A stretch of DNA of 64,000 nt from Colwellia sp. GTDB taxonomy: Bacteria > Pseudomonadota > Gammaproteobacteria > Enterobacterales > Alteromonadaceae. Under the pieces are notes generated by a model, which made no database searches, was not told the DNA's origin, and saw only the letters and a list, made by a program, of their open reading frames with translations. Position numbers and translations under genes: made by a program. Positions 52,578-62,767 of the stretch are shown here, piece after piece. The DNA lies in assembly GCA_013215295.1 (NCBI GenBank), contig JABSOZ010000023.1, forward strand, positions 1 through 64,000, written 5' to 3'. How positions within the stretch are numbered: position 1 is the first letter of the stretch; each line of letters starts with the position of its first letter.

Positions 52578-54029
52578 ATGAAAAACAAACCTCAACTCAG
52601 TTTTTGGCAAATATGGAATGTGAGCTTCGGCTTTTTAGGTGTTCAATTTGGCTTTGCCTTACAAAATGCGAATGTTAGTCGAATACTTTCAGATTTAGGC
52701 GCAGACCTTCACTCTTTATCTTTATTCTGGTTAGTAGCCCCTATTATGGGTTTACTCATTCAACCAATAGTCGGCGCAGCTTCTGATAAAACATGGAATA
52801 AATTCGGGCGTCGTAATCCTTATATTCTCATTGGTGCAATATCCGCAACGGTTGGCATGTTATTAATGCCAAACGCACCGCTATTTGTTTCCATAATTAC
52901 GCCGATGATTTTTGGTGCCATGATGTTAGCGGTTATGGACGCTTCTTTTAATATCGCCTTTCAACCATTCAGAGCGTTAGTGTCTGATATGGTGCCAGAT
53001 AATCAAATGGCGAAAGGTTATTCTATTCAATCGCTATTAATTAATATCGGCGCTATTATCGGCTCTATATTACCCTTTGTACTAACAAATGTTGTTGGCT
53101 TAGAAAACACCTCACAACAAGGCAGTATTGCACCTTCAGTTGTTTGGGCATTTTATATTGGTGCTACTGTGTTATTAGGCTCTGTATTGTGGACGGTGTT
53201 TAGAACTAAAGAATATTCGCCAAAAGAATACTATGAGTTTAAAGGAATGGACGCAGCAGAAGTTGCAAAAGAACAAGCTATTGAAAAATCATTAGTTGAA
53301 AAGTTAACTGAGTTCGTTGGCTTAATGAAAACCATGCCTATTGTGATGAAACGTTTAGCACTGGTACAGTTTTTCTCATGGTTCTCTTTATTTATAATGT
53401 GGGTTTACACTATGCCAGCCATTGCTCAACAGGTTTGGGGCATAGACGTAAAATGGTTTGACCCAAGTTATATTACCTCAGTTGGTGGTGTTCCTCATGA
53501 TATTGCTGCTGCAAAAGGTGCCGCTGGTGATTGGGTGGGTATTTTATTCGCCGCTTATTCTTTATTCGCTGCAGTTTTCTCTATATTTCTAGCAAAACTC
53601 GCAAATACCTTCGGCCGAAAAACTGTTTATTCATTATCTTTATTAGCAGGCGGATTAGGCTATTTAAGCTTTATGTTTATTCAAAATCCTGAACCTACTT
53701 TAGTGAATTTATTTATCACCGAAATCACCGTACCACAAGGTGCTGTTACCTTGTTTATTCCGATGATGGGGGTAGGTATTGCTTGGGCTGCTATTTTAGC
53801 CATGCCATACACGATCCTTGCAGGGGCATTGCCTGCAAATAAAACGGGGGTCTATATGGGAATTTTTAACTTTACCATTGCAGCGCCGCAAATTGTTTCA
53901 GGTATATTTGCGGGTTGGATCTTAAACTCCATTTTTGAAAATCATGCGATAAACATTATTATGTTGGCGGGTATCTCGATGGTACTTGGTGGATTATCTG
54001 TTTATTTTGTAAAAGAAAAAAGCGAGTAA
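52578..54029 (+). CDS. MFS sugar transporter, maltose/sucrose-type
   Basis: A 483-residue inner-membrane transporter with about twelve hydrophobic segments. The N-terminus (FWQIWNVSFGFLGVQFGFALQNANVSRI) and GAASDKTWNKFGRRNPYILIG place it in the glycoside/maltose group of MFS (SLC45/GPH-like). Loop DPSYITSVGGVPHDIAAAKGAAGDWVG is longer than average. Together with a LacI regulator and glucan enzymes it is likely a maltose or maltodextrin importer; the sugar is inferred from context. The stop codon lies in a terminator hairpin. Confidence 0.82.
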   Translation: MKNKPQLSFWQIWNVSFGFLGVQFGFALQNANVSRILSDLGADLHSLSLFWLVAPIMGLLIQPIVGAASDKTWNKFGRRNPYILIGAISATVGMLLMPNAPLFVSIITPMIFGAMMLAVMDASFNIAFQPFRALVSDMVPDNQMAKGYSIQSLLINIGAIIGSILPFVLTNVVGLENTSQQGSIAPSVVWAFYIGATVLLGSVLWTVFRTKEYSPKEYYEFKGMDAAEVAKEQAIEKSLVEKLTEFVGLMKTMPIVMKRLALVQFFSWFSLFIMWVYTMPAIAQQVWGIDVKWFDPSYITSVGGVPHDIAAAKGAAGDWVGILFAAYSLFAAVFSIFLAKLANTFGRKTVYSLSLLAGGLGYLSFMFIQNPEPTLVNLFITEITVPQGAVTLFIPMMGVGIAWAAILAMPYTILAGALPANKTGVYMGIFNFTIAAPQIVSGIFAGWILNSIFENHAINIIMLAGISMVLGGLSVYFVKEKSE

Positions 54030-54043
54030 TATCTACTCGCTTT
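54019..54043 (+). terminator. Terminator of the MFS gene
   Basis: AAAGCGAGTA pairs perfectly with TACTCGCTTT around a 5-base loop (ATATC). The MFS stop codon is inside the hairpin. The T run is short and interrupted (TTTCGTTT), so efficiency may be moderate. Confidence 0.7.
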
Positions 54044-54146
54044 CGTTTGCTCTTGTAGGTTAGGAAATGTTTTAGGTAATACGCTAATATTTAGCAGTAA
54101 CAACCTAGCCTACGGCAATAACAAACTAGAATGAAATCGAGGAACC

Positions 54147-55172
54147 TTAACTTCCACAAGACTGTCGAACGATAAGTTTAGTTGACATCAACTCTGTTTT
54201 CGCTTCTTCTCCGTTGATTAGCGCTAATAGTTTTTCTACTAATAACTCCCCTGCTAACATCGTATCTTGTCTTGCCGTTGTTAATGAAGGAAATGTAAAA
54301 CTAGCAACAGGAATATCATCAAAACCAAAAACGGCTACCTGTTCTGGAACGTTAATACCATTTTCTTGTAAAGCGCGCATGGCGCCAACAGCAATTAAAT
54401 CACTCGCCGCCATAATAGCATCAAATTTTCCACCTTGATTAATGAGTTGTAATGCAGCGTTATGACCAGACTCTTCTGTAGAAATAGCATCAAACTGAAG
54501 GTTTTCATTAACAACAAGATTATTATCTGTTTGCGCTTTGCAATGACCTGAATAACGATCTAAAAATTCAGGAGAGCCACTTGTTACCCCTCCTAAAAAT
54601 GCAAAGTTTTTCCGGTTGTTTTTAATAACATGTTCAGTGAGTTGATAACCTCCTTGAAAATTATCACAGCCCACTGATACAACGGCTAGATCTTTTACTT
54701 CAGCTCCCCAACGAACAAAATGTGTTTCTTGCTCAATGAGCTGTATCAGCTTTTTTTCATAATCAGTGTAATCGCCGTAACCCAACAATATTATGCCATC
54801 AGCTTTACGCGTATCTTCGAAATCAGCGTGCCAGTCGTGGCTCATTTGCTGAAAAGACACGAGTAAATCATAACCTTTGTTACCGCAAGCTCGTGTGATG
54901 CTTCCTAGCATTGACATGAAAAATGGATTTATTAAAGAGTCATCGTTTGTCGGGTCTTCAAATAACAATAAAGCGATAGTACCACTACGTTGAGTACGTA
55001 AACTGCTGGCATTTTTATCTACTTTATAATTAAGCTCTTTAGCAATAGCTTGAACACGTAGTCGCGTTTCTTCATTTACTAAGGGACTATTACGTAATGC
55101 TCTAGATACCGTTGACTGGGAAACTCCTGCACGATAGGCAATATCAAAAGAGGTATTCTTTGCTTTTCCCAT
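54147..55172 (-). CDS. LacI-family transcriptional regulator
   Basis: A 341-residue LacI regulator. The HTH (about 6-30) reads TSFDIAYRAGVSQSTVSRALRNSPLV, followed by the hinge and a periplasmic-binding-protein-like sugar domain (60-341; GFDDIPVASFTFPSLTTARQD near the end). It lies between the MFS gene and the glg operon and is divergent from the latter. Palindromic sites CATACGTATG in both promoter regions are the probable operators. The effector is likely a maltose-type sugar, by context only. Confidence 0.92.
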   Translation of the reverse strand: MGKAKNTSFDIAYRAGVSQSTVSRALRNSPLVNEETRLRVQAIAKELNYKVDKNASSLRTQRSGTIALLLFEDPTNDDSLINPFFMSMLGSITRACGNKGYDLLVSFQQMSHDWHADFEDTRKADGIILLGYGDYTDYEKKLIQLIEQETHFVRWGAEVKDLAVVSVGCDNFQGGYQLTEHVIKNNRKNFAFLGGVTSGSPEFLDRYSGHCKAQTDNNLVVNENLQFDAISTEESGHNAALQLINQGGKFDAIMAASDLIAVGAMRALQENGINVPEQVAVFGFDDIPVASFTFPSLTTARQDTMLAGELLVEKLLALINGEEAKTELMSTKLIVRQSCGS

Positions 55173-55359
55173 TAAATAACCAACAACTTATAATAAATAT
55201 AGTTTCTAAATACTAACGTAGCCCCCTAGCCTTGTATACCTTATTAGTGGTAAATCAAACAAATATCAAAAATTAAAATCAACGATTTATCAGTATTTTT
55301 CTCGTTTCTTTTCTTAATCATTCACTCACTCAGCAATCATATTAAATAAACAGTAAAAA

Positions 55360-55412
55360 TACATACGTATGCATGAGAAAAAAGGAGTAAATCCGTCATG
55401 CATACGTATGTA
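55360..55412. promoter_or_regulatory. Paired LacI-type operators before the glg operon
   Basis: TACATACGTATGCATGA (55360-55376) and its exact complement TCATGCATACGTATGTA (55396-55412) form a 17-bp perfect inverted repeat with centres 36 bp apart, about 3.4 helical turns. Each arm contains the palindrome CATACGTATG. Two regulator dimers could bind on the same side of the helix or form a small loop. Confidence 0.75.
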
Positions 55413-55417
55413 GTTTA

Positions 55418-55445
55418 TTGCTCTAATTCCTAACATCGGCATAAT
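55418..55445 (+). promoter_or_regulatory. Predicted glg operon promoter
   Basis: TTGCTC (55418-55423), a 16-bp spacer and CATAAT (55440-55445). It lies 5 bp after the second operator, the same distance as in the MFS promoter. The 55446-55609 leader is about 160 nt. Confidence 0.45.
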
Positions 55446-55556
55446 TTAATCATCACGTTATTTATTGTGGAAAGAATTCGATCAACTGATGAAAATAAAA
55501 AATAAGGATGAATAAAGTCCTCATAAAACCACAGATTTTAAATAGACAGGAAATAG

Positions 55557-55595
55557 ATCAAAAAAACGCAAGCAACGATAAAACGGTTTTTTGAT
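55557..55595 (+). terminator. Hairpin in the glgP leader, possible attenuator
   Basis: ATCAAAAAAACG (55557-55568) pairs with CGGTTTTTTGAT (55584-55595) at 11 of 12 positions around a 15-base loop, 15 bp before the glgP ATG. It resembles a terminator with a short GC core and could reduce readthrough or hide the weak glgP ribosome site. Function is inferred. Confidence 0.35.
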
Positions 55596-55609
55596 GTTAA
55601 AAATTTATT

Positions 55610-58114
55610 ATGATAACTAAAACTAAAAAGAATAACGCTGCAGACATTACTACAGCAGATTTAAAGAAGCGCATTCAACATCACTTAAAAAATACGTTAG
55701 GTGATCGTATTATTTCTCAAACGACTAACGAAAATACACAGCAAAACAAACAAGCTTATTGGCATGCAACTTCACTCGCGCTCAATGAGATTATTGTAGA
55801 TAAACTTCAACAAACTAAAATTAATCAAGCAAAGTCTGAAAATAAAAGTATCAACTACTTATCACTTGAATATTTGATGGGACGTTTACTTTCCAATAAC
55901 TTGCACAATTTAGATTTATATAAAAACACAGAAAAAGCGCTTAAATCATTAGGTTTTGAATTAACTGACTTATGTGAAGAAGGTGCTGACTTAGCGCTAG
56001 GCAATGGCGGATTAGGCCGTTTAGCGGCATGTTTTCTTGATTCATTAGCAACACTAGATTACAACGCTATGGGTTATGGTATTCATTACCAACATGGTTT
56101 ATTCAAGCAAAGTTTCAAAGATGGACATCAAATTGAACAACCAGACATGTGGCGTGAATTTGGCAGCCCATGGGAAATCTGTCGTCCTGAATCTACTCAG
56201 CTTATTCCAGTTTATGGTTATGTTGAACAACAAGCACAAGCTGATGGCAGTTTAACGGCTGTTTGGCGTGCCGGTAAAATGCTCAAAGGTGTACCTTGGG
56301 ATATTCCAATTGTCGGATATAACTCTGCTACGGTAAATGCCTTACGTTTATGGGAATGTCGGGCTGATTCCGCTTTCGACTGGGATAAGCTAAATGAAGG
56401 TGGTTATTTACATGCCCATCAAGACCAAGTAAATGCAGAAACCATTTCTAAAGTACTTTACCCCAATGACGACCATGACGAAGGTAAAGAGTTACGTTTC
56501 ATTCAACAATACTTTTTCTGTGCTTGTTCTGTTAAAGATATTATTAGTCGTTATGAATTGCAGTTTGGCCAACTAAACCAAGAAAACAGCACAAATTTTG
56601 CCGATAAAGTCGCTATTCAACTGAACGATACTCATCCAACGATTGCCATTTTAGAGCTAATGCGTGTATTACTTGATGAATATGATTTTTCATGGAAAGA
56701 CGCATGGCAATTGGCGGGTAAAGTATTTTCTTATACCAACCACACCCTGTTACCTGAAGCGTTAGAGAAATGGTCAGTTTCATTATTTGAACGTGTTCTT
56801 CCTCGTCATTTAACAATTTTATATCGAATCAATGAAGCATTTCTTAATGATGAAGTTAATGCTAAGTGGCCAAACAACGAACAAATGCGAACTCGCCTTT
56901 CCATTATTGAAGAAGGTGAACAACGTAAAGTTCGCATGGCACATTTATGTGTCATTACTTCACATAAAGTTAATGGTGTTGCTCAAATTCATTCTGAATT
57001 AGTAAAACAAGATTTGTTTCCAGAGTTCAATCAACTTTGGCCAGAAAAATTAACCAACGTTACCAATGGCATTACGCCTCGACGTTGGTTGAAATCATGT
57101 AACCCATTACTTTCTGAACTGCTGACAAAACACATTGATGACGATTGGGCAAAAAATCTCAACAGCTTAACCTCTTTATCTGAATTAGCTGACAATGCCA
57201 ATTTTCAAAAGAAATTCATGTCAATTAAGCTGAAGAATAAAATTGCGCTTACTGCTGAAATAAAAACCTTAACAGGTATCACCGTTAGCCCTGACGCGAT
57301 TTTTGATGTGCAAATAAAACGTCTTCATGAATACAAACGTCAACACTTGAATTTATTGCACATATTAGCGCTCTACCGTCGTTTACTCGCAGACCCTGAA
57401 TTAGATATGCAACCTCGTGTCTTTATTTTTGGTGCAAAAGCGGCTCCTGGTTATAAGTTAGCAAAAGACATTATTTACGCCACTAATAAAATTGCTGAAA
57501 AAATTAATAACGACACGCGCATACAAGACAAACTAAAAGTTGTGTTTTTACCAAATTATCGGGTGAGTTTAGCTGAAAAAATCATTCCAGCTGCTGATGT
57601 TTCAGAACAAATATCTACTGCAGGTAAAGAAGCTTCCGGCACGGGGAATATGAAACTTGCACTTAACGGTGCTGTAACTATTGGCACATTAGATGGGGCA
57701 AACATTGAAATAGCTGAAGAAGTGGGTAACGACAATATATTTATATTCGGCCTAACCGTCGATGAAGTTAAAGCCTTAGATAATGAAGGTTATAACCCAT
57801 ATGAGTATTACGAAAATAACCACGAAATTAAGGCGTGTTTGGATTGGTTAGATACCGACTACTTTACGCCAGGCAATGCAGGTGAATTATCTTCTATTAA
57901 GCATAGCTTTTTAGAAGGTGGCGATCCTTACAAAGTATTAGCAGACTTTCAAAGCTACAGCGAAGCTCATCATGCATTAGGGATTGCTTACCAAGATAAA
58001 AAACGTTGGGCGAAAATGGCCATTCTAAATACAGCCTTGATGGGTAAATTCAACGCTGATCGTTCTATTGAAGACTATGTGAAGAACATTTGGTTTTTAA
58101 CGCCAAGTGTCTAG
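55610..58114 (+). CDS. glgP: Glycogen/maltodextrin phosphorylase
   Basis: An 834-residue pyridoxal-phosphate enzyme that releases glucose-1-phosphate from alpha-1,4-glucans. Family blocks are INYLSLEYLMGR, EEGADLALGNGGLGRLAACFLDS, QLNDTHPTIAILELMR and the PLP lysine in ASGTGNMKLALNGA. Length matches bacterial GlgP/MalP. The ATG at 55610 has almost no ribosome site, so translation may depend on the leader structure. It is the first gene of glgP-glgB-glgX-malQ; gaps of 72 bp and a 4-bp overlap follow. Confidence 0.95.
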   Translation: MITKTKKNNAADITTADLKKRIQHHLKNTLGDRIISQTTNENTQQNKQAYWHATSLALNEIIVDKLQQTKINQAKSENKSINYLSLEYLMGRLLSNNLHNLDLYKNTEKALKSLGFELTDLCEEGADLALGNGGLGRLAACFLDSLATLDYNAMGYGIHYQHGLFKQSFKDGHQIEQPDMWREFGSPWEICRPESTQLIPVYGYVEQQAQADGSLTAVWRAGKMLKGVPWDIPIVGYNSATVNALRLWECRADSAFDWDKLNEGGYLHAHQDQVNAETISKVLYPNDDHDEGKELRFIQQYFFCACSVKDIISRYELQFGQLNQENSTNFADKVAIQLNDTHPTIAILELMRVLLDEYDFSWKDAWQLAGKVFSYTNHTLLPEALEKWSVSLFERVLPRHLTILYRINEAFLNDEVNAKWPNNEQMRTRLSIIEEGEQRKVRMAHLCVITSHKVNGVAQIHSELVKQDLFPEFNQLWPEKLTNVTNGITPRRWLKSCNPLLSELLTKHIDDDWAKNLNSLTSLSELADNANFQKKFMSIKLKNKIALTAEIKTLTGITVSPDAIFDVQIKRLHEYKRQHLNLLHILALYRRLLADPELDMQPRVFIFGAKAAPGYKLAKDIIYATNKIAEKINNDTRIQDKLKVVFLPNYRVSLAEKIIPAADVSEQISTAGKEASGTGNMKLALNGAVTIGTLDGANIEIAEEVGNDNIFIFGLTVDEVKALDNEGYNPYEYYENNHEIKACLDWLDTDYFTPGNAGELSSIKHSFLEGGDPYKVLADFQSYSEAHHALGIAYQDKKRWAKMAILNTALMGKFNADRSIEDYVKNIWFLTPSV

Positions 58115-58186
58115 TTGTTCATTTTATACGTTAATAACAAACATTAATTATTACCCCTTAATTAAGAAAAGTACTGAAGAAAATAT

Positions 58187-60511
58187 ATGAGTTTATCTGT
58201 GAATGACATCAACGCTTTGGTCAATGCTTGCCATGCTGCACCTAACCAGGTTTTAGGGTTAAATGCTGACCAAAGTAGCGGGCGTTTACGAATAACTTGT
58301 TATTTTCCTCATATTAATAATATTGAATTTGTTGAAATCCTGGCTTTATTGCCAAGCAAAAAAACATCAAAATTTGATAAGGGAGAAAGTGTAAAGTCTT
58401 TAGGAAAGTTGACGAAGGTTCATGAAAGTGGACTTTACTCACTAAAGTTACGCCGCAAAAACACCTTCAATTATCGACTCAGAATTACCACTGCAGAAGA
58501 TACAAGGATCATTGATGACCCATATTTTTTCTCTGCAACATTAGGCGAACTTGATATTTATTTGCTTAGCGAAGGGAATCATCAAAAACCTTATGAAAAA
58601 CTTGGCGCTCATCAGCAAGTAAACTCACTCAATGAGCAAGACGTTCATGGTGTTTCATTTTCCGTTTGGGCGCCTAATGCAAGCCACGTTTCTGTGATTG
58701 GAGACTTCAATCATTGGGATGAACGAAGCCACCCAATGCAAAATATCACGTGCAATAAGGTTACCAGTGGTTATTGGAATATCTTTATTCCCAAAGCAGT
58801 TACAGGACAACACTATAAGTTCGCTATCAAAGACAATAACGGTACCGCGTTACCATTTAAAGCTGACCCTTATGGCAACCAAGCCCAATACAGACCTGAT
58901 ACGGCGTCAATTATTAGCGCTAAAGATAACTTTGCCTGGAAAGACCAAAACTGGTTAGCAGAACGTGAGAAACGTAACAGTATTAACGCACCAATTTCGA
59001 TTTATGAAGTTCATTTAGGCTCTTGGCGTCGTCGCGAAAACAATGAATTCCTAAATTATAGAGAGATAGCTGATCAGCTGATCCCTTACACAATAGAAAT
59101 GGGGTTTACGCATTTGCAACTCATGCCGGTAAGTGAATTTCCATTTGATGGCTCATGGGGATATCAACCGGTTGGTTTATTTGCGCCGACAGCACGTTTT
59201 GGAAATGAAGCAGACTTCCAATATTTTGTTGATGCATGTCATCAAGCTAATTTAGGTTTACTCATTGATTGGGTACCTGGTCATTTTCCAAGTGATGATC
59301 ACGGTTTAGCAACCTTTGACGGGACACATCTTTTTGAACATGAAGATCCTAGACAAGGATTTCATCCTGACTGGAATACACTGATTTATAATTATGGTCG
59401 TGTTGAAGTCGCAAACTTTTTACGCGCAAGCGCCCTGCACTGGCTAGATAAATATCATGTTGATGGTATTCGTGTTGATGCTGTTGCATCAATGCTTTAT
59501 CTCGATTACAGCCGTAAAGAAAACGAATGGATCCCGAATATCCACGGTGGTCGAGAAAATTTAGCAGCGGTCGCTTTTTTGAAACGTTTTAATGAAGAAT
59601 TATACCAGCAACATCCAGGGGCATTTTCTGTTGCTGAAGAATCAACTTCATGGCCAGGTGTTTCTCGTCCAACACATGATGGTGGTTTAGGTTTTGGTTA
59701 TAAATGGAATATGGGCTGGATGAACGATAGCTTGCAATATATGCAACGTGAACCTGTTCATCGCTCACATCATCATGACGAACTTAGCTTTAGCCTCGTT
59801 TATGCCTTTGATGAAAACTTTATTCTCCCACTAAGCCATGACGAAGTTGTTCATGGTAAAGGCTCTATATTGCAAAAAATGCCCGGTGATGCTTGGCAGC
59901 AGTTTGCCAATGTACGTGCTTATTACAGTTTTATGTGGGCTCATCCCGGTAAAAAGCTACTCTTTATGGGCTGTGAGTTCGCCCAAGGAAAAGAATGGGA
60001 TCATGACAAGCAACTTGACTGGTATCAACTCGATATTCATTGGCACAGCGGTGTACAAAAGCTCATTAAAGATTTAAATAAACTTTACTGCAATACGCCG
60101 GCTTTATATGAAAAAGATTGTGAAGCAGATGGTTTTAGCTGGTTAGATCATCAAAACCGTGAACAATCAATTTATAGCTTCATTCGTTTTGGACATGCTG
60201 CAAATATCGCAGCTAATAACACAACCAAAGAGACCGCTGAAGAAAACGCGGTAATCGTCGTCTGTAACTTCACATCTGAAAAACATCAACACTTTAAATT
60301 AGGGGTACCCGACTCTGGTGAATATATAGAACTACTAAACTCTGACGCTGAAATTTACGGCGGTAGTAATACATTAAATATTGGCACGTTGCTAAGTGTT
60401 GAATTACCTTGGCAAGGTCAACAACAGTACATCGAAATTACAGTGCCACCGTTAGCTACAGCAATGTTTATGCTCAAAAACTCTAGCCTTAAACTTGAGA
60501 ATAAACAATGA
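58187..60511 (+). CDS. glgB: 1,4-alpha-glucan branching enzyme
   Basis: A 774-residue enzyme, slightly longer than the usual 730. Order: N-terminal module (about 5-120), CBM48 (VSFSVWAPNASHVSVIGDFNHWDE, about 150-250), GH13 barrel (DGIRVDAVASMLYLDYSRKENEW with the catalytic Asp; FSVAEESTSWPGV with the acid Glu; LPLSHDEVVHGKGS) and an all-beta C-terminus. It adds alpha-1,6 branches to glucan. It overlaps glgX by 4 bp (ATGA). Confidence 0.95.
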   Translation: MSLSVNDINALVNACHAAPNQVLGLNADQSSGRLRITCYFPHINNIEFVEILALLPSKKTSKFDKGESVKSLGKLTKVHESGLYSLKLRRKNTFNYRLRITTAEDTRIIDDPYFFSATLGELDIYLLSEGNHQKPYEKLGAHQQVNSLNEQDVHGVSFSVWAPNASHVSVIGDFNHWDERSHPMQNITCNKVTSGYWNIFIPKAVTGQHYKFAIKDNNGTALPFKADPYGNQAQYRPDTASIISAKDNFAWKDQNWLAEREKRNSINAPISIYEVHLGSWRRRENNEFLNYREIADQLIPYTIEMGFTHLQLMPVSEFPFDGSWGYQPVGLFAPTARFGNEADFQYFVDACHQANLGLLIDWVPGHFPSDDHGLATFDGTHLFEHEDPRQGFHPDWNTLIYNYGRVEVANFLRASALHWLDKYHVDGIRVDAVASMLYLDYSRKENEWIPNIHGGRENLAAVAFLKRFNEELYQQHPGAFSVAEESTSWPGVSRPTHDGGLGFGYKWNMGWMNDSLQYMQREPVHRSHHHDELSFSLVYAFDENFILPLSHDEVVHGKGSILQKMPGDAWQQFANVRAYYSFMWAHPGKKLLFMGCEFAQGKEWDHDKQLDWYQLDIHWHSGVQKLIKDLNKLYCNTPALYEKDCEADGFSWLDHQNREQSIYSFIRFGHAANIAANNTTKETAEENAVIVVCNFTSEKHQHFKLGVPDSGEYIELLNSDAEIYGGSNTLNIGTLLSVELPWQGQQQYIEITVPPLATAMFMLKNSSLKLENKQ

Positions 60512-62664
60512 CAATAGGGCTAATAACAAGGGTAAATAATGTTACCTCCGGCCGTTCATATCCAATGGGGGCAACACTTGCTAAGAATGGCAAAGGCTGT
60601 AACTTTGCATTATTTTCTGCTCATGCGACCAAAGTAGAGCTTTGTCTTTTTGCAATTGATGGCACAACTGAACTACAACGCATTGAATTACCTGAATTTA
60701 CCGACGATGTATGGCATGGTTTTGTTGAAGACATAACTGAAGGTTGTTTATACGGATACCGAGTATACGGTCCTTTCGAACCTCATAATGGTCATCGTTT
60801 CAACCCTAATAAATTATTGTTAGACCCATACGCTAAGAAATTACACGGTGACTTCATCCGCAGCGAGCTCAACTTCAGTTATGACCTTAAGAGTTCACAA
60901 CAAGATTTAGCCCTCGATAATCGTGATAACGCTACATGTATGCCGAAGTGTGTCGTGGTATCTCCCCTTTTATATAGTGAAACGCATCCTCAAGTACGTC
61001 GTCGCGACACCATTCTTTATGAATTGCATGTAAAAGGTTTTACGCAACAAAATCCTGATGTACCTATAGAGCTACGAGGTACTTTTGCAGGGCTTGCTAA
61101 TGAAAAAGTCTGCCAGTATTTAAAGTCTTTAGGGGTAACCAGCATTGAACTTTTACCTATACAACAGTTTATTGATGAAGATTTTCTACAAGACAAAGGT
61201 TTAAATAATTACTGGGGTTATAACACCATCTCATTTTTTGTGCCTCATGCTGCTTATTGCCACTCAGGTGAAGTGGGCGAGTTTCGCACTATGGTTGAAA
61301 CTTACCATGAAGCAGGTATCGAAGTGATCCTCGACGTGGTCTATAACCACACGGCAGAAGGTGACCATCTAGGCCAAACATTAAGTTTTAAAGGCATCGA
61401 CAATGCCAGTTATTATCGTTTGCACAAAACAGACAAACGCTATTATGAAAACTTTTCTGGTTGCGGGAATACCATTAATGTTCAACATCCACGTGTTATC
61501 CAACTTATAACAGACAGCTTGCGTTACTGGGTAGAAGTGATGGGTATTGATGGTTTCCGTTTTGATTTAGCGCCTGTACTTGGTCGTGACGAACCAGACT
61601 TTAAAGCAAACAATCATTTTTTTACCAGTATCAGACAAGATCCTGTTTTATCGAAAGTTAAACTTATTGCAGAGCCTTGGGATGTTGGTGATGGCGGATA
61701 TCAACTTGGCCGTTTCCCTAATAGCTGGTTAGAATTGAACGACCGTTTCCGCGATTCTTGTCGTCGTTTTTGGCGTGGTGATAATGGTTTAGTTGCTGAA
61801 TTTGCCAAACGCTTACATGGTTCATCCGATATTTTCGAGCAGCCCAGTCGCCGCCCTAGTGCCAGTGTTAACTTTATTACCTCTCATGACGGTTTCACTT
61901 TAACCGATTTAGTCAGTTTTAATGAAAAGCAAAATAGCGCAAACGGTGAACAAAACAACGACGGCCATAATAGTAATTTCAGCAATAATTTAGGGGTTGA
62001 AGGAACTACAGATAATCGTCGAATTAATATGCTTCGTCGCCAACAGAAACGTAATTTACTAACAACACTTTTTATTGCTCAAGGTACGCCTATGTTACTC
62101 AGTGGCGACGAACTAAATAACAGTCAGCATGGTAACAACAATGCTTACTGCCAAGACAATGCCATATCATGGATCGACTGGCAAAGCCCTGATGCACAAC
62201 AAGAATCTAATTTCGTTAAAGCGCTAATAGCACTGAGAAAAGCGCACCCATTATTAAATAGAACACATTATCAACATGGTCACGAAATAAGTGAAAACAC
62301 GGGTTTAGCGGATATCAGTTGGTTGAATTGTCATGGAAAAACAATGACAAAAGATAACTGGCACGATCAATCAGTAAAGTGTTTTGCCATGATGCTCGCC
62401 AATACGACTCAAGTAACTGTAAATGATCATCAGCAAGACGATGCCCTCCTCGTTATTTTTAATGCACATCAACACAACATAAATTATTTATTGCCTGAAC
62501 TTGATGGTTATTGGCAAGTGCTTATTGATACCGCAGTAGAAACAGCACAGAACATCCAGAAAATTGATAAAAACACGCTTAAAAACATTAGCCATCCAGC
62601 ACTTATTATCGCTGAGCATAGCTGTGTGGTATTGCGATATTTACACAGTTCAAAAGACAAATAG
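60508..62664 (+). CDS. glgX: Glycogen debranching enzyme GlgX
   Basis: A 718-residue isoamylase-type enzyme. CBM48 at the N-terminus (YPMGATLAKNGKGCNFALFSAHATKVELCLF) is followed by the GH13_11 barrel: LDVVYNHTAEGD, DGFRFDLAPVLGRDE (nucleophile), KLIAEPWDVGDGGYQLGRFP (acid) and FITSHDGFTLTDL. It removes alpha-1,6 branches left by phosphorylase. The start overlaps glgB by 4 bp, so translation is coupled. Length is typical. Confidence 0.95.
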   Translation: MTIGLITRVNNVTSGRSYPMGATLAKNGKGCNFALFSAHATKVELCLFAIDGTTELQRIELPEFTDDVWHGFVEDITEGCLYGYRVYGPFEPHNGHRFNPNKLLLDPYAKKLHGDFIRSELNFSYDLKSSQQDLALDNRDNATCMPKCVVVSPLLYSETHPQVRRRDTILYELHVKGFTQQNPDVPIELRGTFAGLANEKVCQYLKSLGVTSIELLPIQQFIDEDFLQDKGLNNYWGYNTISFFVPHAAYCHSGEVGEFRTMVETYHEAGIEVILDVVYNHTAEGDHLGQTLSFKGIDNASYYRLHKTDKRYYENFSGCGNTINVQHPRVIQLITDSLRYWVEVMGIDGFRFDLAPVLGRDEPDFKANNHFFTSIRQDPVLSKVKLIAEPWDVGDGGYQLGRFPNSWLELNDRFRDSCRRFWRGDNGLVAEFAKRLHGSSDIFEQPSRRPSASVNFITSHDGFTLTDLVSFNEKQNSANGEQNNDGHNSNFSNNLGVEGTTDNRRINMLRRQQKRNLLTTLFIAQGTPMLLSGDELNNSQHGNNNAYCQDNAISWIDWQSPDAQQESNFVKALIALRKAHPLLNRTHYQHGHEISENTGLADISWLNCHGKTMTKDNWHDQSVKCFAMMLANTTQVTVNDHQQDDALLVIFNAHQHNINYLLPELDGYWQVLIDTAVETAQNIQKIDKNTLKNISHPALIIAEHSCVVLRYLHSSKDK

Positions 62665-62767
62665 CAAAACATTGTAAAAAAACAATTAAAAACCAGATAA
62701 CAAAATCACAACAAGAATTGGTAAAAGGTCTCCTTAAGCCACTCATAAAGACTAGAGTATTAAACTT

